A stretch of 64,000 bases of DNA, taken from NCBI GenBank assembly GCA_947496215.1, contig CANMCF010000001.1, positions 603,641-667,640 on the forward strand, given 5' to 3'. The notes beneath the pieces are model-generated. The model was not told the DNA's origin. It did not search any database and worked only from the letters and a program-made list of their open reading frames with translations. Source of the stretch: an uncultured Bizionia sp. (lineage in GTDB: Bacteria > Bacteroidota > Bacteroidia > Flavobacteriales > Flavobacteriaceae). The position numbers were made by a program, and so were the translations under genes. Positions 17,957-26,671 of the stretch are shown in pieces (the stretch's first letter is position 1; each line of letters opens with the position of its first letter).

Positions 17957-20900
17957 ATGAGCTTTAACCTAAACTTTATCCAAGATAGGAATCTTGTCAT
18001 TATATTCCTACTTATTTTTTCTGTGCAACTCAACGCACAGACCAGCAACAAATATAAGTTGTTATGGAAGATCGAAGGAAAAAAACTTACCAAACCTTCT
18101 TATTTATTTGGCACGATGCACATTGACGATGCACGAGCTTTCAACTTTAGCGATGCTGTATTGCCTGCCATAGAGAACACGGAAAAATTTGCTTTGGAGG
18201 TACAACCCGACTCTTTGATGGGGAGTCTTTTCAATGAAGAATTCACCAATGGAAAGAAAGCCCACTTGACATTCAAAAAATTATTGAATGAAAAGGAATA
18301 CAAGAAGCTTTCAAAGCGCTTTCTAGATGTTAATGGATATCCCATCGAGGAAAGCATCATAAGTGATCCTGACATCTTTTTAATGACATTGCAACCAGAC
18401 GAAGACAAGGACAGTGACAAGTCCAATTTCGTGGATATGCATCTGTATGCACATGCCAAGACAATGAGAAAAAAAATCGTTGGATTGGAGAAACTCGAAG
18501 ATCAAATGAACCTTTTTAAAAGTCTAGATCCAAAAGAGCAAAGAAAATTGGTACTGGACAATATAAAACACAGTGTTTCCAAATACAAAAGGAAATTGGA
18601 GGAAATGACGAAAATTTATCTAACTGGAGATATCGATGCCATCGATGATTACATTTCCAGCTATGATGGCTATGATTATGAATTGGAACGGAGAAACAAG
18701 GTCATGTGCAAAAGCATCATAAAGGAAATACAAGAAAGCTCCTTGTTTTCAGCTGTTGGTGCAGCACATTTACCTGGCGAACATGGCCTTATAAAACTAC
18801 TACAAAAGGAAGGTTATACGGTAACTCCTGTCGAGGCCAAGTTTACTGGTGTGGCTGAAACCTACACCATAGACGATTCCAAAATGATATGGCAAACTTT
18901 TAATGATGCGGATTTGGGATATAGCGTCAAAGTACCAGGAACAGTGAGTTCAGAGGAAAACAACCAACTTAAAATTAACACATGCATCGATTATACCACG
19001 CTTAAATACTATTCCTTTTTTTCCATTGATACAAGAAAAGTTCTGAAAATCGATACCAAGGAAGCACTTCTGGAACGTGTTATAAACAACACTTTAGATA
19101 ATTACAAAGCCAAAAACGTAGAGCGAAGCCCAATCACCATGAAAACTGCTTCCGGCTATGAGATAACTATAGAAATTGACAATCAGGATTCAGAATATTC
19201 GGCCATCAGGTCTTTTTATCTAATCGAGAACGATATTTTCTATCAATTTTTTGTTTTAGGTAGCTTGGAAGACGTCAAGTCCTCTTCTGCAGACAAGTTC
19301 TTTGGGTCCATAGTTTTATATGAGCCAAAGCCTTTACCGGAAATCAACACCGATTGGATTGATTTCACTAGCGAGAAAGGAGCCTTTTCCATAGATTTCC
19401 CTGGTAAACCCAAAGATATTTCTCGCAAAGTAGACACTGGTATAGAAGGAGTTGAAGAAAAGTACCTTCTGAACATGTATATGGTTTCCGACATAAAGAA
19501 AGGGCATAACTACATAGTCCGCTACAATGATTTGCCAATAGGTTATAGAATTGAATTTACAGAAACTTTTTATGAATCCATATCCCAAACCCTCTTAAAT
19601 AGAGCTAAACTAATCGGTGAACCCAAGGACATTACCTACAATGGCTATTCAGGCAGGGAATATGAATTGCTCATAAACGATGAGTATCACAGCATTTGCA
19701 AAGTATTCTTTAGGGGCAATAGAACCTATTTGTTGTTGAGTCAAACAATTAATGAAGGAGAGAAAACAGATTCCAACAACCGTTTCTTTGAAAGCTTCAA
19801 ATTCAATGACTATGAAACTGAACCCCTTGAAGAAATAACTCTGGATGAATTTAGCTTTAGGACATTGAAGAACAAAAAAGTTTTACCAACGGACGAAGAA
19901 GATTATTCGGACGTTCACGTCCATAACTCCACAGATCACTATTCCAAAGATGACAATACGGGTAACATGTATTCCTTTGGATACTCCAAACTCAAACCTT
20001 ATTTCAAAATAGATACGTTGAAAAACTTCTATGAAGAGAATGCAAAAGGCTTGGTAAGTTGGAATGATTCCATAGTTTCTGAAAAGATGATAGAGATCGA
20101 CGGCAAAGAAGCTTTCGAATTCTACATCTACAACAAGAAAAGCAAGATCAAGTCACGACATGTAGAATGGTTGGACAACGATTATTTCTTTATGAGTTCT
20201 GCTTATACCAGCCCAGAAACTTTAGATAGTGGCTTAACCAATGAGGTGTTGAAGAGCTATAAATCGCTAAAGAGCAATCAAACGATAGACTACTATGCTC
20301 CCAAAACAAACGCCTTGTTGAAAGACTTGAAATCCAAAGACAGCATAGTATTCAAGAATGCTCTAGGTGCCTTTGGCTATTACTCTTTCGACAAAAAGGA
20401 CTTAAAGCAATTGTACAAGGCTACCAATGTAAAATACAAGAGTGTCGAAAATAGGGCTAAAATCATAGACGCCGTCATTTCAGAACTTAATGAGACCAAT
20501 GACGTCAACACCTTGTCTTTCTTAGAAAGCTTATACTCAAAGAAAGGAATCAATGATACTCAGAAAGGAAACATTCTTAGACTTATTCCCAAGTTGAAAA
20601 ATAAAACACGTATGGATGTCTATAAGAATCTATTGTTTAAATCTCCTCCCAAGGAAAAAAGGTATGATTATAGTTTGTTCTTCCCTTTAAGGGACTCAAT
20701 ACCTTTTGCCATAGCCAATTATGAGACCTTCATAGGCTTAGGGGAAATACAAGGGTATAGAGACAACGTATTAAACATATCCACAGAAATATTGAAATCC
20801 GAAGAAAAAAACAAGGAAAGCATTTTATCCTATACGAGCAAAGTTACCAACAAGTCTAACAAAGATGTGGAAGAATATGTAAGCATGCTCGAGGAAGAAG

Positions 20901-21496
20901 AATATGATTATTCCAAACATTCTTTGATTTACAGTTATTTAAACTATTTCGATTACATTCCAACATTAGAAAACAATACATTGATCGATTCCTTTACAAA
21001 ACGCATCGTCAACACGAAGTCCAATACATGGCTAGTATCTCGCGCAGCACAAGTCCGCATTAAGCACAACTTGAAATTGACGAAATCCATGAAACTATCC
21101 TTGTTGGATAGCTTGGATACCCGATACAACATCATTAAAAGCTATCATGGACAAAACAGGCTCAATGAAGTTCCCAAGCGCTATTTGACCAAAGAAGCAT
21201 TTGAAACACTTTCCTTAGATCAATACCTATATGATGCAGACGAATATCCAAATAAGAAAAATAGACTTGGAACCTTAGAAGCAGATGAAAAAGAATATGC
21301 AGTTTATGATCTAGCATATGAAACTGAGGATGGCAAATCTTCATACATCATACTAGTAGATAGAAGCCATATGGTTTCCCAAGAAAAACCATTGGACTAT
21401 TACGATGTGATTACGGATTGGTCAAAGCTAGAGAAAGACTGGAAAACGCAAGCAAGACAAGTCATAATAGATAATCTGGAAAAGTCCACAGATTAA
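17957..21496 (+). CDS. giant TraB/GumN-domain exported protein
   Basis: The 1179-residue protein has a signal peptide (ending LNAQ, residue 28) and a TraB/GumN (PF01963-like) domain at about 32-295, with the GTMH motif at 52-55, a conserved ELERRNKVM segment and the VGAAHLPGEHGL motif near 267-278. TraB/GumN proteins usually end there (about 290 residues). The remaining ~880 residues have at least two related beta-rich units (around 320-460 and 465-640; the second begins DFTSEKGAFSIDFPGKP) and, from about 770, a helical HEAT-like tail. Function of the family is debated: a Tiki-like metalloprotease or a peptide pheromone inhibitor. It is transcribed away from pabB and has no operon partner. 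Confidence 0.8.
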   Translation: MSFNLNFIQDRNLVIIFLLIFSVQLNAQTSNKYKLLWKIEGKKLTKPSYLFGTMHIDDARAFNFSDAVLPAIENTEKFALEVQPDSLMGSLFNEEFTNGKKAHLTFKKLLNEKEYKKLSKRFLDVNGYPIEESIISDPDIFLMTLQPDEDKDSDKSNFVDMHLYAHAKTMRKKIVGLEKLEDQMNLFKSLDPKEQRKLVLDNIKHSVSKYKRKLEEMTKIYLTGDIDAIDDYISSYDGYDYELERRNKVMCKSIIKEIQESSLFSAVGAAHLPGEHGLIKLLQKEGYTVTPVEAKFTGVAETYTIDDSKMIWQTFNDADLGYSVKVPGTVSSEENNQLKINTCIDYTTLKYYSFFSIDTRKVLKIDTKEALLERVINNTLDNYKAKNVERSPITMKTASGYEITIEIDNQDSEYSAIRSFYLIENDIFYQFFVLGSLEDVKSSSADKFFGSIVLYEPKPLPEINTDWIDFTSEKGAFSIDFPGKPKDISRKVDTGIEGVEEKYLLNMYMVSDIKKGHNYIVRYNDLPIGYRIEFTETFYESISQTLLNRAKLIGEPKDITYNGYSGREYELLINDEYHSICKVFFRGNRTYLLLSQTINEGEKTDSNNRFFESFKFNDYETEPLEEITLDEFSFRTLKNKKVLPTDEEDYSDVHVHNSTDHYSKDDNTGNMYSFGYSKLKPYFKIDTLKNFYEENAKGLVSWNDSIVSEKMIEIDGKEAFEFYIYNKKSKIKSRHVEWLDNDYFFMSSAYTSPETLDSGLTNEVLKSYKSLKSNQTIDYYAPKTNALLKDLKSKDSIVFKNALGAFGYYSFDKKDLKQLYKATNVKYKSVENRAKIIDAVISELNETNDVNTLSFLESLYSKKGINDTQKGNILRLIPKLKNKTRMDVYKNLLFKSPPKEKRYDYSLFFPLRDSIPFAIANYETFIGLGEIQGYRDNVLNISTEILKSEEKNKESILSYTSKVTNKSNKDVEEYVSMLEEEEYDYSKHSLIYSYLNYFDYIPTLENNTLIDSFTKRIVNTKSNTWLVSRAAQVRIKHNLKLTKSMKLSLLDSLDTRYNIIKSYHGQNRLNEVPKRYLTKEAFETLSLDQYLYDADEYPNKKNRLGTLEADEKEYAVYDLAYETEDGKSSYIILVDRSHMVSQEKPLDYYDVITDWSKLEKDWKTQARQVIIDNLEKSTD

Positions 21497-21507
21497 TTTT
21501 TTAAGTT

Positions 21508-21515
21508 TACCTTTG
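21508..21515 (+). promoter_or_regulatory. -7 box for the DEAD-box helicase gene
   Basis: TACCTTTG matches TAnnTTTG exactly and lies 15 bases before the GTG start at 21531. The TTG that opens the longer reading frame at 21513 is part of this box, which argues against its use as a start codon. Confidence 0.65.
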
Positions 21516-21530
21516 CACAAAATCAACACT

Positions 21531-22886
21531 GTGACTTTTCAAGATTTAAACTTAAATACACCGTTATACAATGCCCTAGACGACTTAGGCTTTACAACAC
21601 CTACTCCAATTCAAGCCGAAGCTTATAGTGTGGTAGCTAGTGGGAAGGATATGGTTGGTATAGCACAAACTGGTACCGGTAAGACTTTTGCCTATATGTT
21701 GCCTATTCTGAAAAATTTAAAGTTTTCAAAACAAGAGAACCCCAGGGTTTTGATTTTGGTACCAACTCGTGAATTGGTAGTACAAGTCGTAGATGAAATC
21801 GAAAAGTTATCCAAATACATCAACAATCGCGTATTGGGTGTTTATGGAGGTACCAACATAAATACACAAAAGCAAGCCATTGCCGAAGGCATTGACATTT
21901 TAGTTGCAACACCCGGACGTTTGTATGATTTGGCCTTAAGTCGTGTATTACAATTGAAATCGATTCAAAAATTGGTGATTGATGAAGTCGATGTCATGTT
22001 GGATCTAGGTTTTAGGCATCAATTGATCAATATTTTTGACATTCTTCCGAATCGTAGACAGAATATCATGTTTTCAGCCACCATGACACATGATGTGGAT
22101 GATTTAATAACCGATTTCTTCATTTCACCAGAAAAAGTATCCATTGCAGCTTCCGGTACACCTCTTGAAAACATAAAGCAACAGCGTTACAATATACCAA
22201 ACTTCTATACAAAGCTCAATCTATTGAAGCATCTGCTACTAGATGAAGAAACATACAACAAAGTATTGATCTTTGTGGCATACAAGAAGATGGCAGATCG
22301 TTTGTTCGACAATCTGGATGAAGAATTCAAAGAGGAATTATGTGTTATCCACTCCAATAAGACCCAAAATTACAGGTTACGAAGCATCGAACAGTTTAGA
22401 GAAGGGCACAATCGTATTTTAGTGGCTACGGATGTCATGGCACGAGGATTGGACATAGACAACGTCTCCCATGTCATAAACTTCGACACACCTGATTATC
22501 CGGAAAATTATATGCACCGCATTGGTAGGACTGGTCGTGCAGAAAGAGAGGGAAACGCTCTTGTATTTTCTACGGAAAAGGAACAGGAAGCCCTAAAGAA
22601 CATAGAAAATTTAATGAAAATGAAAATTCCCCTTTTGGAATTTCCTACGGAAGTTGAGATATCCACCGAGCTCATTGAGGAAGAGCGTCCACAAATAAAA
22701 GAACGCAACAACCCTCATAAACGTAAAAAAGATGAAGATGCACCGGGTGAGGCGTTTCATGAAAAATCCGAAAAGAATTCGAAGGTAAACTTGGGGGGCT
22801 CCTATAAATTTAAAATTGCAGCGAAGTACAAAAAGCCCAAGACCAAAGGAGATAAGAATTATAATAAGAGAAATAAAAGAAAATAA
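21531..22886 (+). CDS. DEAD-box ATP-dependent RNA helicase
   Basis: An RNA-unwinding ATPase of the DeaD/RhlE group, acting in ribosome assembly or RNA decay. Motifs in order: Q-motif region (FTTPTPIQAEAY), AQTGTGKT, PTRELVVQV, ATPGRLYD, DEVD in place of the usual DEAD box (VIDEVDVMLDLGF), SAT, then ATDVMARGLDID and HRIGRTGRA. The tail from about residue 395 is basic and low-complexity (KKPKTKGDKNYNKRNKRK), typical for RNA binding. I chose GTG at 21531 (451 residues, VTFQDLNLN). It matches the usual N-terminus of the family, and the upstream TTG falls in the promoter box. Confidence 0.92.
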   Translation: MTFQDLNLNTPLYNALDDLGFTTPTPIQAEAYSVVASGKDMVGIAQTGTGKTFAYMLPILKNLKFSKQENPRVLILVPTRELVVQVVDEIEKLSKYINNRVLGVYGGTNINTQKQAIAEGIDILVATPGRLYDLALSRVLQLKSIQKLVIDEVDVMLDLGFRHQLINIFDILPNRRQNIMFSATMTHDVDDLITDFFISPEKVSIAASGTPLENIKQQRYNIPNFYTKLNLLKHLLLDEETYNKVLIFVAYKKMADRLFDNLDEEFKEELCVIHSNKTQNYRLRSIEQFREGHNRILVATDVMARGLDIDNVSHVINFDTPDYPENYMHRIGRTGRAEREGNALVFSTEKEQEALKNIENLMKMKIPLLEFPTEVEISTELIEEERPQIKERNNPHKRKKDEDAPGEAFHEKSEKNSKVNLGGSYKFKIAAKYKKPKTKGDKNYNKRNKRK

Positions 22887-22965
22887 GCATATTGTCTTGG
22901 TTCCATTCCAAATGACGAACCTCTTTTCGAATAGTCCATACCATTCATAAAAAACCACTTGTAAT

Positions 22966-22996
22966 TTGCTAACAACAAGCGTATTTAGTATTTTTG
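22966..22996 (+). promoter_or_regulatory. promoter of the lipoprotein hydrolase gene
   Basis: TTG at 22966-22968, a 20-base spacer, and TATTTTTG at 22989-22996 make a full match to the Bacteroidota promoter consensus. The ATG at 23019 follows by 22 bases. Confidence 0.75.
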
Positions 22997-23018
22997 ATTT
23001 TCGCCGTTATTGCCATCA

Positions 23019-24005
23019 ATGAAAAAAAAAAACCAAATACTTCTCTTTCTATTGACCATTGCTTTTTTTGGATGTGATTCAAAATCCGAAACCCTCCAAA
23101 ATGCAACTCAACCAAATCAATTCCAAAATTTACTGGAAGGAGAGTTTATAGACGATTGGACCTATAGAGTCACTCCTAATCTATATTCTAACTTTAATGT
23201 TGCAGAATTCAGGCTTTGGGTTCCAAATCCTGAAAACACTTCGAACTTAAAAGCCGTTTTAGTGCTTTTGAGTAGCTGGAATAGTAATGCATTGGGACTT
23301 GCAAATTCCAGTGAATGGCAAGATTATGCGACTATTAACGATCTTGCCATTCTATCTGTTCATTTAAAATCCGAAAATTTCACAAATCCTTATTTCTATG
23401 CATCTGGAGCTAGCGGAAGAGCATTGCTATATGCTTTAAATACTATAACGGAACACCAATCGATTCAGAATGTCTCTACCCTTCCCTTTTTAATGCGAGG
23501 TTATTCTGGAGGAGGATTGTTCTGCTATTATTTTGCGGATTACGAACCAAACAAAGTCATTGCCATTGCCAATATAAAAGGAGGTTTAGGCGACCCATTC
23601 CATGCAGAACAAACTACTGATGCCAATCTTATTGTTCCCACATTGTTTATTGCTGGAGAATTGGATTTACCGGCAACAAACAATTGGTTGAAGAACACGG
23701 TACGCGAGAAGAGGAATAAAGGAGGCTTATGGAGTTATACGACAGAACTTGGAGCAGATCACTTTGGAGGTTTAGACGATTCAGATGAATTGATCAAACA
23801 CTTTTTTACGGCAACCTTAAATGCTAGGATATCCAATATAAGTGATACTCTTGCTACTATCCAAGAAAATTCTGGTTGGTTGGGAAATAACACATCTAAA
23901 AATATTTTCTCCTTTGAAAACTATCCAGATTCACAAAATGAAAATTCATCTTGGTTAATTAATGAAGATTTTGCCATTAAGTGGCAAGCTTTTCAAGCAG
24001 ATTAA
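23019..24005 (+). CDS. alpha/beta hydrolase-fold lipoprotein
   Basis: A 328-residue lipoprotein (lipobox FFGC, Cys about 19 from the chosen start). The body looks like an esterase/depolymerase-type alpha/beta hydrolase: nucleophile elbow RGYSGGGLFCYY, a possible catalytic Asp in FIAGELDLPAT, and His in LGADHFGGLDD. Secreted or surface hydrolases of this kind act on esters or polysaccharide-linked acyl groups, but the substrate is not readable. The longer frame opens with TTG at 23010; the ATG at 23019 (MKKKNQ) gives a normal lipoprotein signal and fits the promoter position. Confidence 0.8.
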   Translation: MKKKNQILLFLLTIAFFGCDSKSETLQNATQPNQFQNLLEGEFIDDWTYRVTPNLYSNFNVAEFRLWVPNPENTSNLKAVLVLLSSWNSNALGLANSSEWQDYATINDLAILSVHLKSENFTNPYFYASGASGRALLYALNTITEHQSIQNVSTLPFLMRGYSGGGLFCYYFADYEPNKVIAIANIKGGLGDPFHAEQTTDANLIVPTLFIAGELDLPATNNWLKNTVREKRNKGGLWSYTTELGADHFGGLDDSDELIKHFFTATLNARISNISDTLATIQENSGWLGNNTSKNIFSFENYPDSQNENSSWLINEDFAIKWQAFQAD

Positions 24006-24286
24006 TTTTAACTTCATCATCACATATATTTCGTTGCAGCATATTCGAAAATGCAAAACCATAAACACTCGTGCTTTTAGATACCGCTTCTAAACAAAAA
24101 ATCGAATTACACAATAATTTACCCTTTTTCACATTATTATTTGAGAGAACACCTGTTAGTCCTGTTTATTTAAACCGACAGAATGTTTAATATGTTTTTA
24201 CAACGACATTTTTCCTAAATGTTTAAAAATATGTTAATTACAAGCACCTAATATCCATAAATTAAAAAAATAGGTAAATTTATAAA

Positions 24287-24877
24287 ATGAAAGATGTATT
24301 CGACTTACTAGCTAAAAATGAACAAAATAGTCTACAATTAGATACAAAACGCCTATTGATAAACCAAAACTGGATTTTGGTAAATAAAATAAATGAAACT
24401 AAAACGGTCTATGTATTTCATGAAGACAACAAGCTTACCAGAACAAAGAATGGCCTGGTTTCCGAAGCGCAATGGCATTATGTAAATCCCAATTACATAA
24501 GAATTACTTCCAATGGAAGCATAGATGTCATAAAAATGACTTTTAGAGATGAAGATATTCTAACACTGGACATAGATAGGCATTCAAACGAGCTTGCCGT
24601 CTTCATAAACCAAAGTAAAAGTGACATCAAGTTTAGTACTCATGAGGACATTACCGATTATTTACACGACAAATACATCAACAAGGCTAAGTCCCTAATT
24701 TACAATCATCAGTATTATTATGTGGAACAATCTACGGAGTTTGGTCCTTACACGGCTGAGTACCTCATAGAAAAAGCCAAGAAAAACAATATAAATGCGC
24801 AATGCCTCATTAGAGATGTCAATGATAGTGACTATAGCAAGAGGTTGCGCATTCAAGATTTGATCGATGTAATTTAA
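24287..24877 (+). CDS. hypothetical protein with GYF_2-like C-terminus
   Basis: A 196-residue soluble protein without a signal peptide. The N-terminal ~110 residues form an alternating beta pattern (WILVNKINETKTVYVF, IRITSNGSIDVIKM) of no family I know. The last ~55 residues (YYYVEQSTEFGPYTAEYL...) resemble the GYF_2/DUF4339 module, a small domain with Tyr-Tyr, GPYT and Leu spacing. The 281 bases upstream contain no other gene or clear promoter; they are AT-rich with no obvious hairpin. It converges with the esterase gene, 10 bases apart. Confidence 0.7.
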   Translation: MKDVFDLLAKNEQNSLQLDTKRLLINQNWILVNKINETKTVYVFHEDNKLTRTKNGLVSEAQWHYVNPNYIRITSNGSIDVIKMTFRDEDILTLDIDRHSNELAVFINQSKSDIKFSTHEDITDYLHDKYINKAKSLIYNHQYYYVEQSTEFGPYTAEYLIEKAKKNNINAQCLIRDVNDSDYSKRLRIQDLIDVI

Positions 24878-24887
24878 TTAAGCTCAG

Positions 24888-26165
24888 TTATTCTTCCTTT
24901 TTCTTTTTGTTGATATCGTCAATTCTATCCATGTAATAGTCTATGGCATTGATTTCATAGGCCTTTGTAACATTTTCCAATGCTTTGTCATATTCTTTTT
25001 TTGAGAGATGGTAATCCGCTAAGGAATCGTAGACGTTGGCACTTTCAGGATAATACTCAATAGCCATGTCAAAAAACAACAAGGACTTCTCAGGCTCTCT
25101 TGAGAGAAACATATATCCTAGATTGTTCAATAAGTCTTCCTCTGGATATACTTGATAGCCTAACTTATCCGAGAGTCTTTTAAAGCGCTTATCCAAAGCT
25201 CTTATAAAATCTTCCGTGGTTGAATTGGGATTTTGGATCACATCAACAAACCCACTTCTCATCCTATACCATGGAAATAAAAATTTAATCCCATCGTAAA
25301 TAGAGACAAGTGGCACTGTTCCATGATTTTCATCTTCATAATATTCATATTTAAAATGAAGTTTGTTTTCTTTTGATTTGGAAACGAGCATGGAAAAATC
25401 ATATATGGCTCTCACACCTTCTGTTTCTTGAGCATTATTTCTTATGAGTTCGTTTAAACTTTCTTCCCTATCCTGAGGCAATGGGTTGGCTATCGAGAGA
25501 AATAACGATTTGTCTTTATACTTTTCATTAGACAATGTCTTTGTTACCTCAGAGGATAGTGTTTGATCATCCCACCACAAACTGGGATCTATGGCAATAT
25601 AGTTCTCAAATAATTCTGAGTGATTCATCAATGTGTTTATAACCAACAACCCTCCAAACGAGTGCCCAATCAGAGTTTTGTAGTTTGCTGTAGGATATTT
25701 ATCATCGATATATGGTATGAGTTCCTTCTCTATGAAATCGGTAAAACGTTCCCCTCCTCCAGAATCTTTAACCCAATCGGAAGCGCCTCTGGCTTCGTCT
25801 ACCTTCGTTGGAGTAAGATCTCTAGTTCTATTTTCAAGATTTCCAATGCCAACGACAATCATTTCAGGTATGACTCCTGGTGATAATTGATTTAAAACTG
25901 AACAGACAGATAAAAAATGCTCGCCTCCATCTAAAACATAAAGCACAGGGTATTTGTTTGGATGATTTGTCAAAGCTTTTGCGCTTTCTGGAACTTGTAT
26001 CCATATTCGCCTACTCTCATTAAGAATATTTGAGTGAAGGCTATCTGCTTTTCCTAACCTAATTAATTGATTTTCGTTTATATTGGATTGCGCAAACATT
26101 GAAAAAGCATACACATTTGCAAGTACGCAAATAGTCATGTAGATTATTCTATTTTTCATATTCAT
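24888..26165 (-). CDS. secreted esterase-D-type hydrolase with TPR tail
   Basis: A 425-residue exported protein (signal peptide to about residue 26, MFAQ) with an esterase D / IroE-type alpha/beta hydrolase domain at about 30-290. Motifs are YVLDGGEHFLS, the nucleophile GHSFGGL and a catalytic His in ENHGTVPL. Such enzymes hydrolyse siderophore or acyl esters in the envelope. The C-terminal ~100 residues contain two TPR-like repeats (SLLFFDMAIEYYPESANVYDSLADYHLSKKEY, split here as two helices pairs), which suggest a protein partner. It is separated by 105 bases from the ExbB-like gene upstream, so it may be a separate unit. This sits at the edge of the AT-rich block. Confidence 0.85.
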   Translation of the reverse strand: MNMKNRIIYMTICVLANVYAFSMFAQSNINENQLIRLGKADSLHSNILNESRRIWIQVPESAKALTNHPNKYPVLYVLDGGEHFLSVCSVLNQLSPGVIPEMIVVGIGNLENRTRDLTPTKVDEARGASDWVKDSGGGERFTDFIEKELIPYIDDKYPTANYKTLIGHSFGGLLVINTLMNHSELFENYIAIDPSLWWDDQTLSSEVTKTLSNEKYKDKSLFLSIANPLPQDREESLNELIRNNAQETEGVRAIYDFSMLVSKSKENKLHFKYEYYEDENHGTVPLVSIYDGIKFLFPWYRMRSGFVDVIQNPNSTTEDFIRALDKRFKRLSDKLGYQVYPEEDLLNNLGYMFLSREPEKSLLFFDMAIEYYPESANVYDSLADYHLSKKEYDKALENVTKAYEINAIDYYMDRIDDINKKKKEE

Positions 26166-26270
26166 TTAAAGTTTAAGGTGCTGTAAAGCTTTTAATTGCT
26201 TGAAAGTAATTATTACCAGCATACAGACAAGTAGCGTTTTTGTCTTTTGCCCATGATTGAAAATCAAGTA

Positions 26271-26660
26271 TTAACTCTCGTTACTCATCCATCTTAGAAT
26301 TAAGATTCCCAATCTAGAAACAACAAAGGTTAACAACCCGAAAGTTGCTGTTAGCAAAGAAACTTTAAGACCCGCAGCAAAAATACCGGGGTCTGTTTCT
26401 CCCATGGATTGAAGTACGTCAAACATTTGAACAAGCCCCATAATTGAACCTAAAAAACCAATAGTCAACCCTAAAAGACCGGCATCTATGGATAAACTAA
26501 GCATTTTCTTAGATTGTCGGGCATCCTTATCTTTAATTACAATACCTCTTATGGTAAATGTCAATGATAGTATCAAGCAGATTAAAATTAAAGACATGAA
26601 CAAAGCCCCTCCTTCCTTGAAGGAATTAATAAAGAAATTTAATATTATTGTAGTTTTCAT
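26271..26660 (-). CDS. small MotA/TolQ/ExbB-type membrane protein
   Basis: The 129-residue protein has three predicted membrane helices: about 15-37, 55-80 and 95-122. The segments LLGLTIGFLGSIMGLVQMFDVL and FAAGLKVSLLTATFGLLTFVVSRLG match the channel part of the MotA/TolQ/ExbB family, whose members use the proton gradient to power TonB, Tol or flagellar stators. It is shorter than ordinary ExbB (about 220-240) and has no ExbD/TolR/MotB-like partner nearby. It starts 11 bases after the serine hydrolase gene ends, so the two are co-transcribed. What it energises is not clear. Confidence 0.78.
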   Translation of the reverse strand: MKTTIILNFFINSFKEGGALFMSLILICLILSLTFTIRGIVIKDKDARQSKKMLSLSIDAGLLGLTIGFLGSIMGLVQMFDVLQSMGETDPGIFAAGLKVSLLTATFGLLTFVVSRLGILILRWMSNES

Positions 26661-26671
26661 AATGATGGCAT

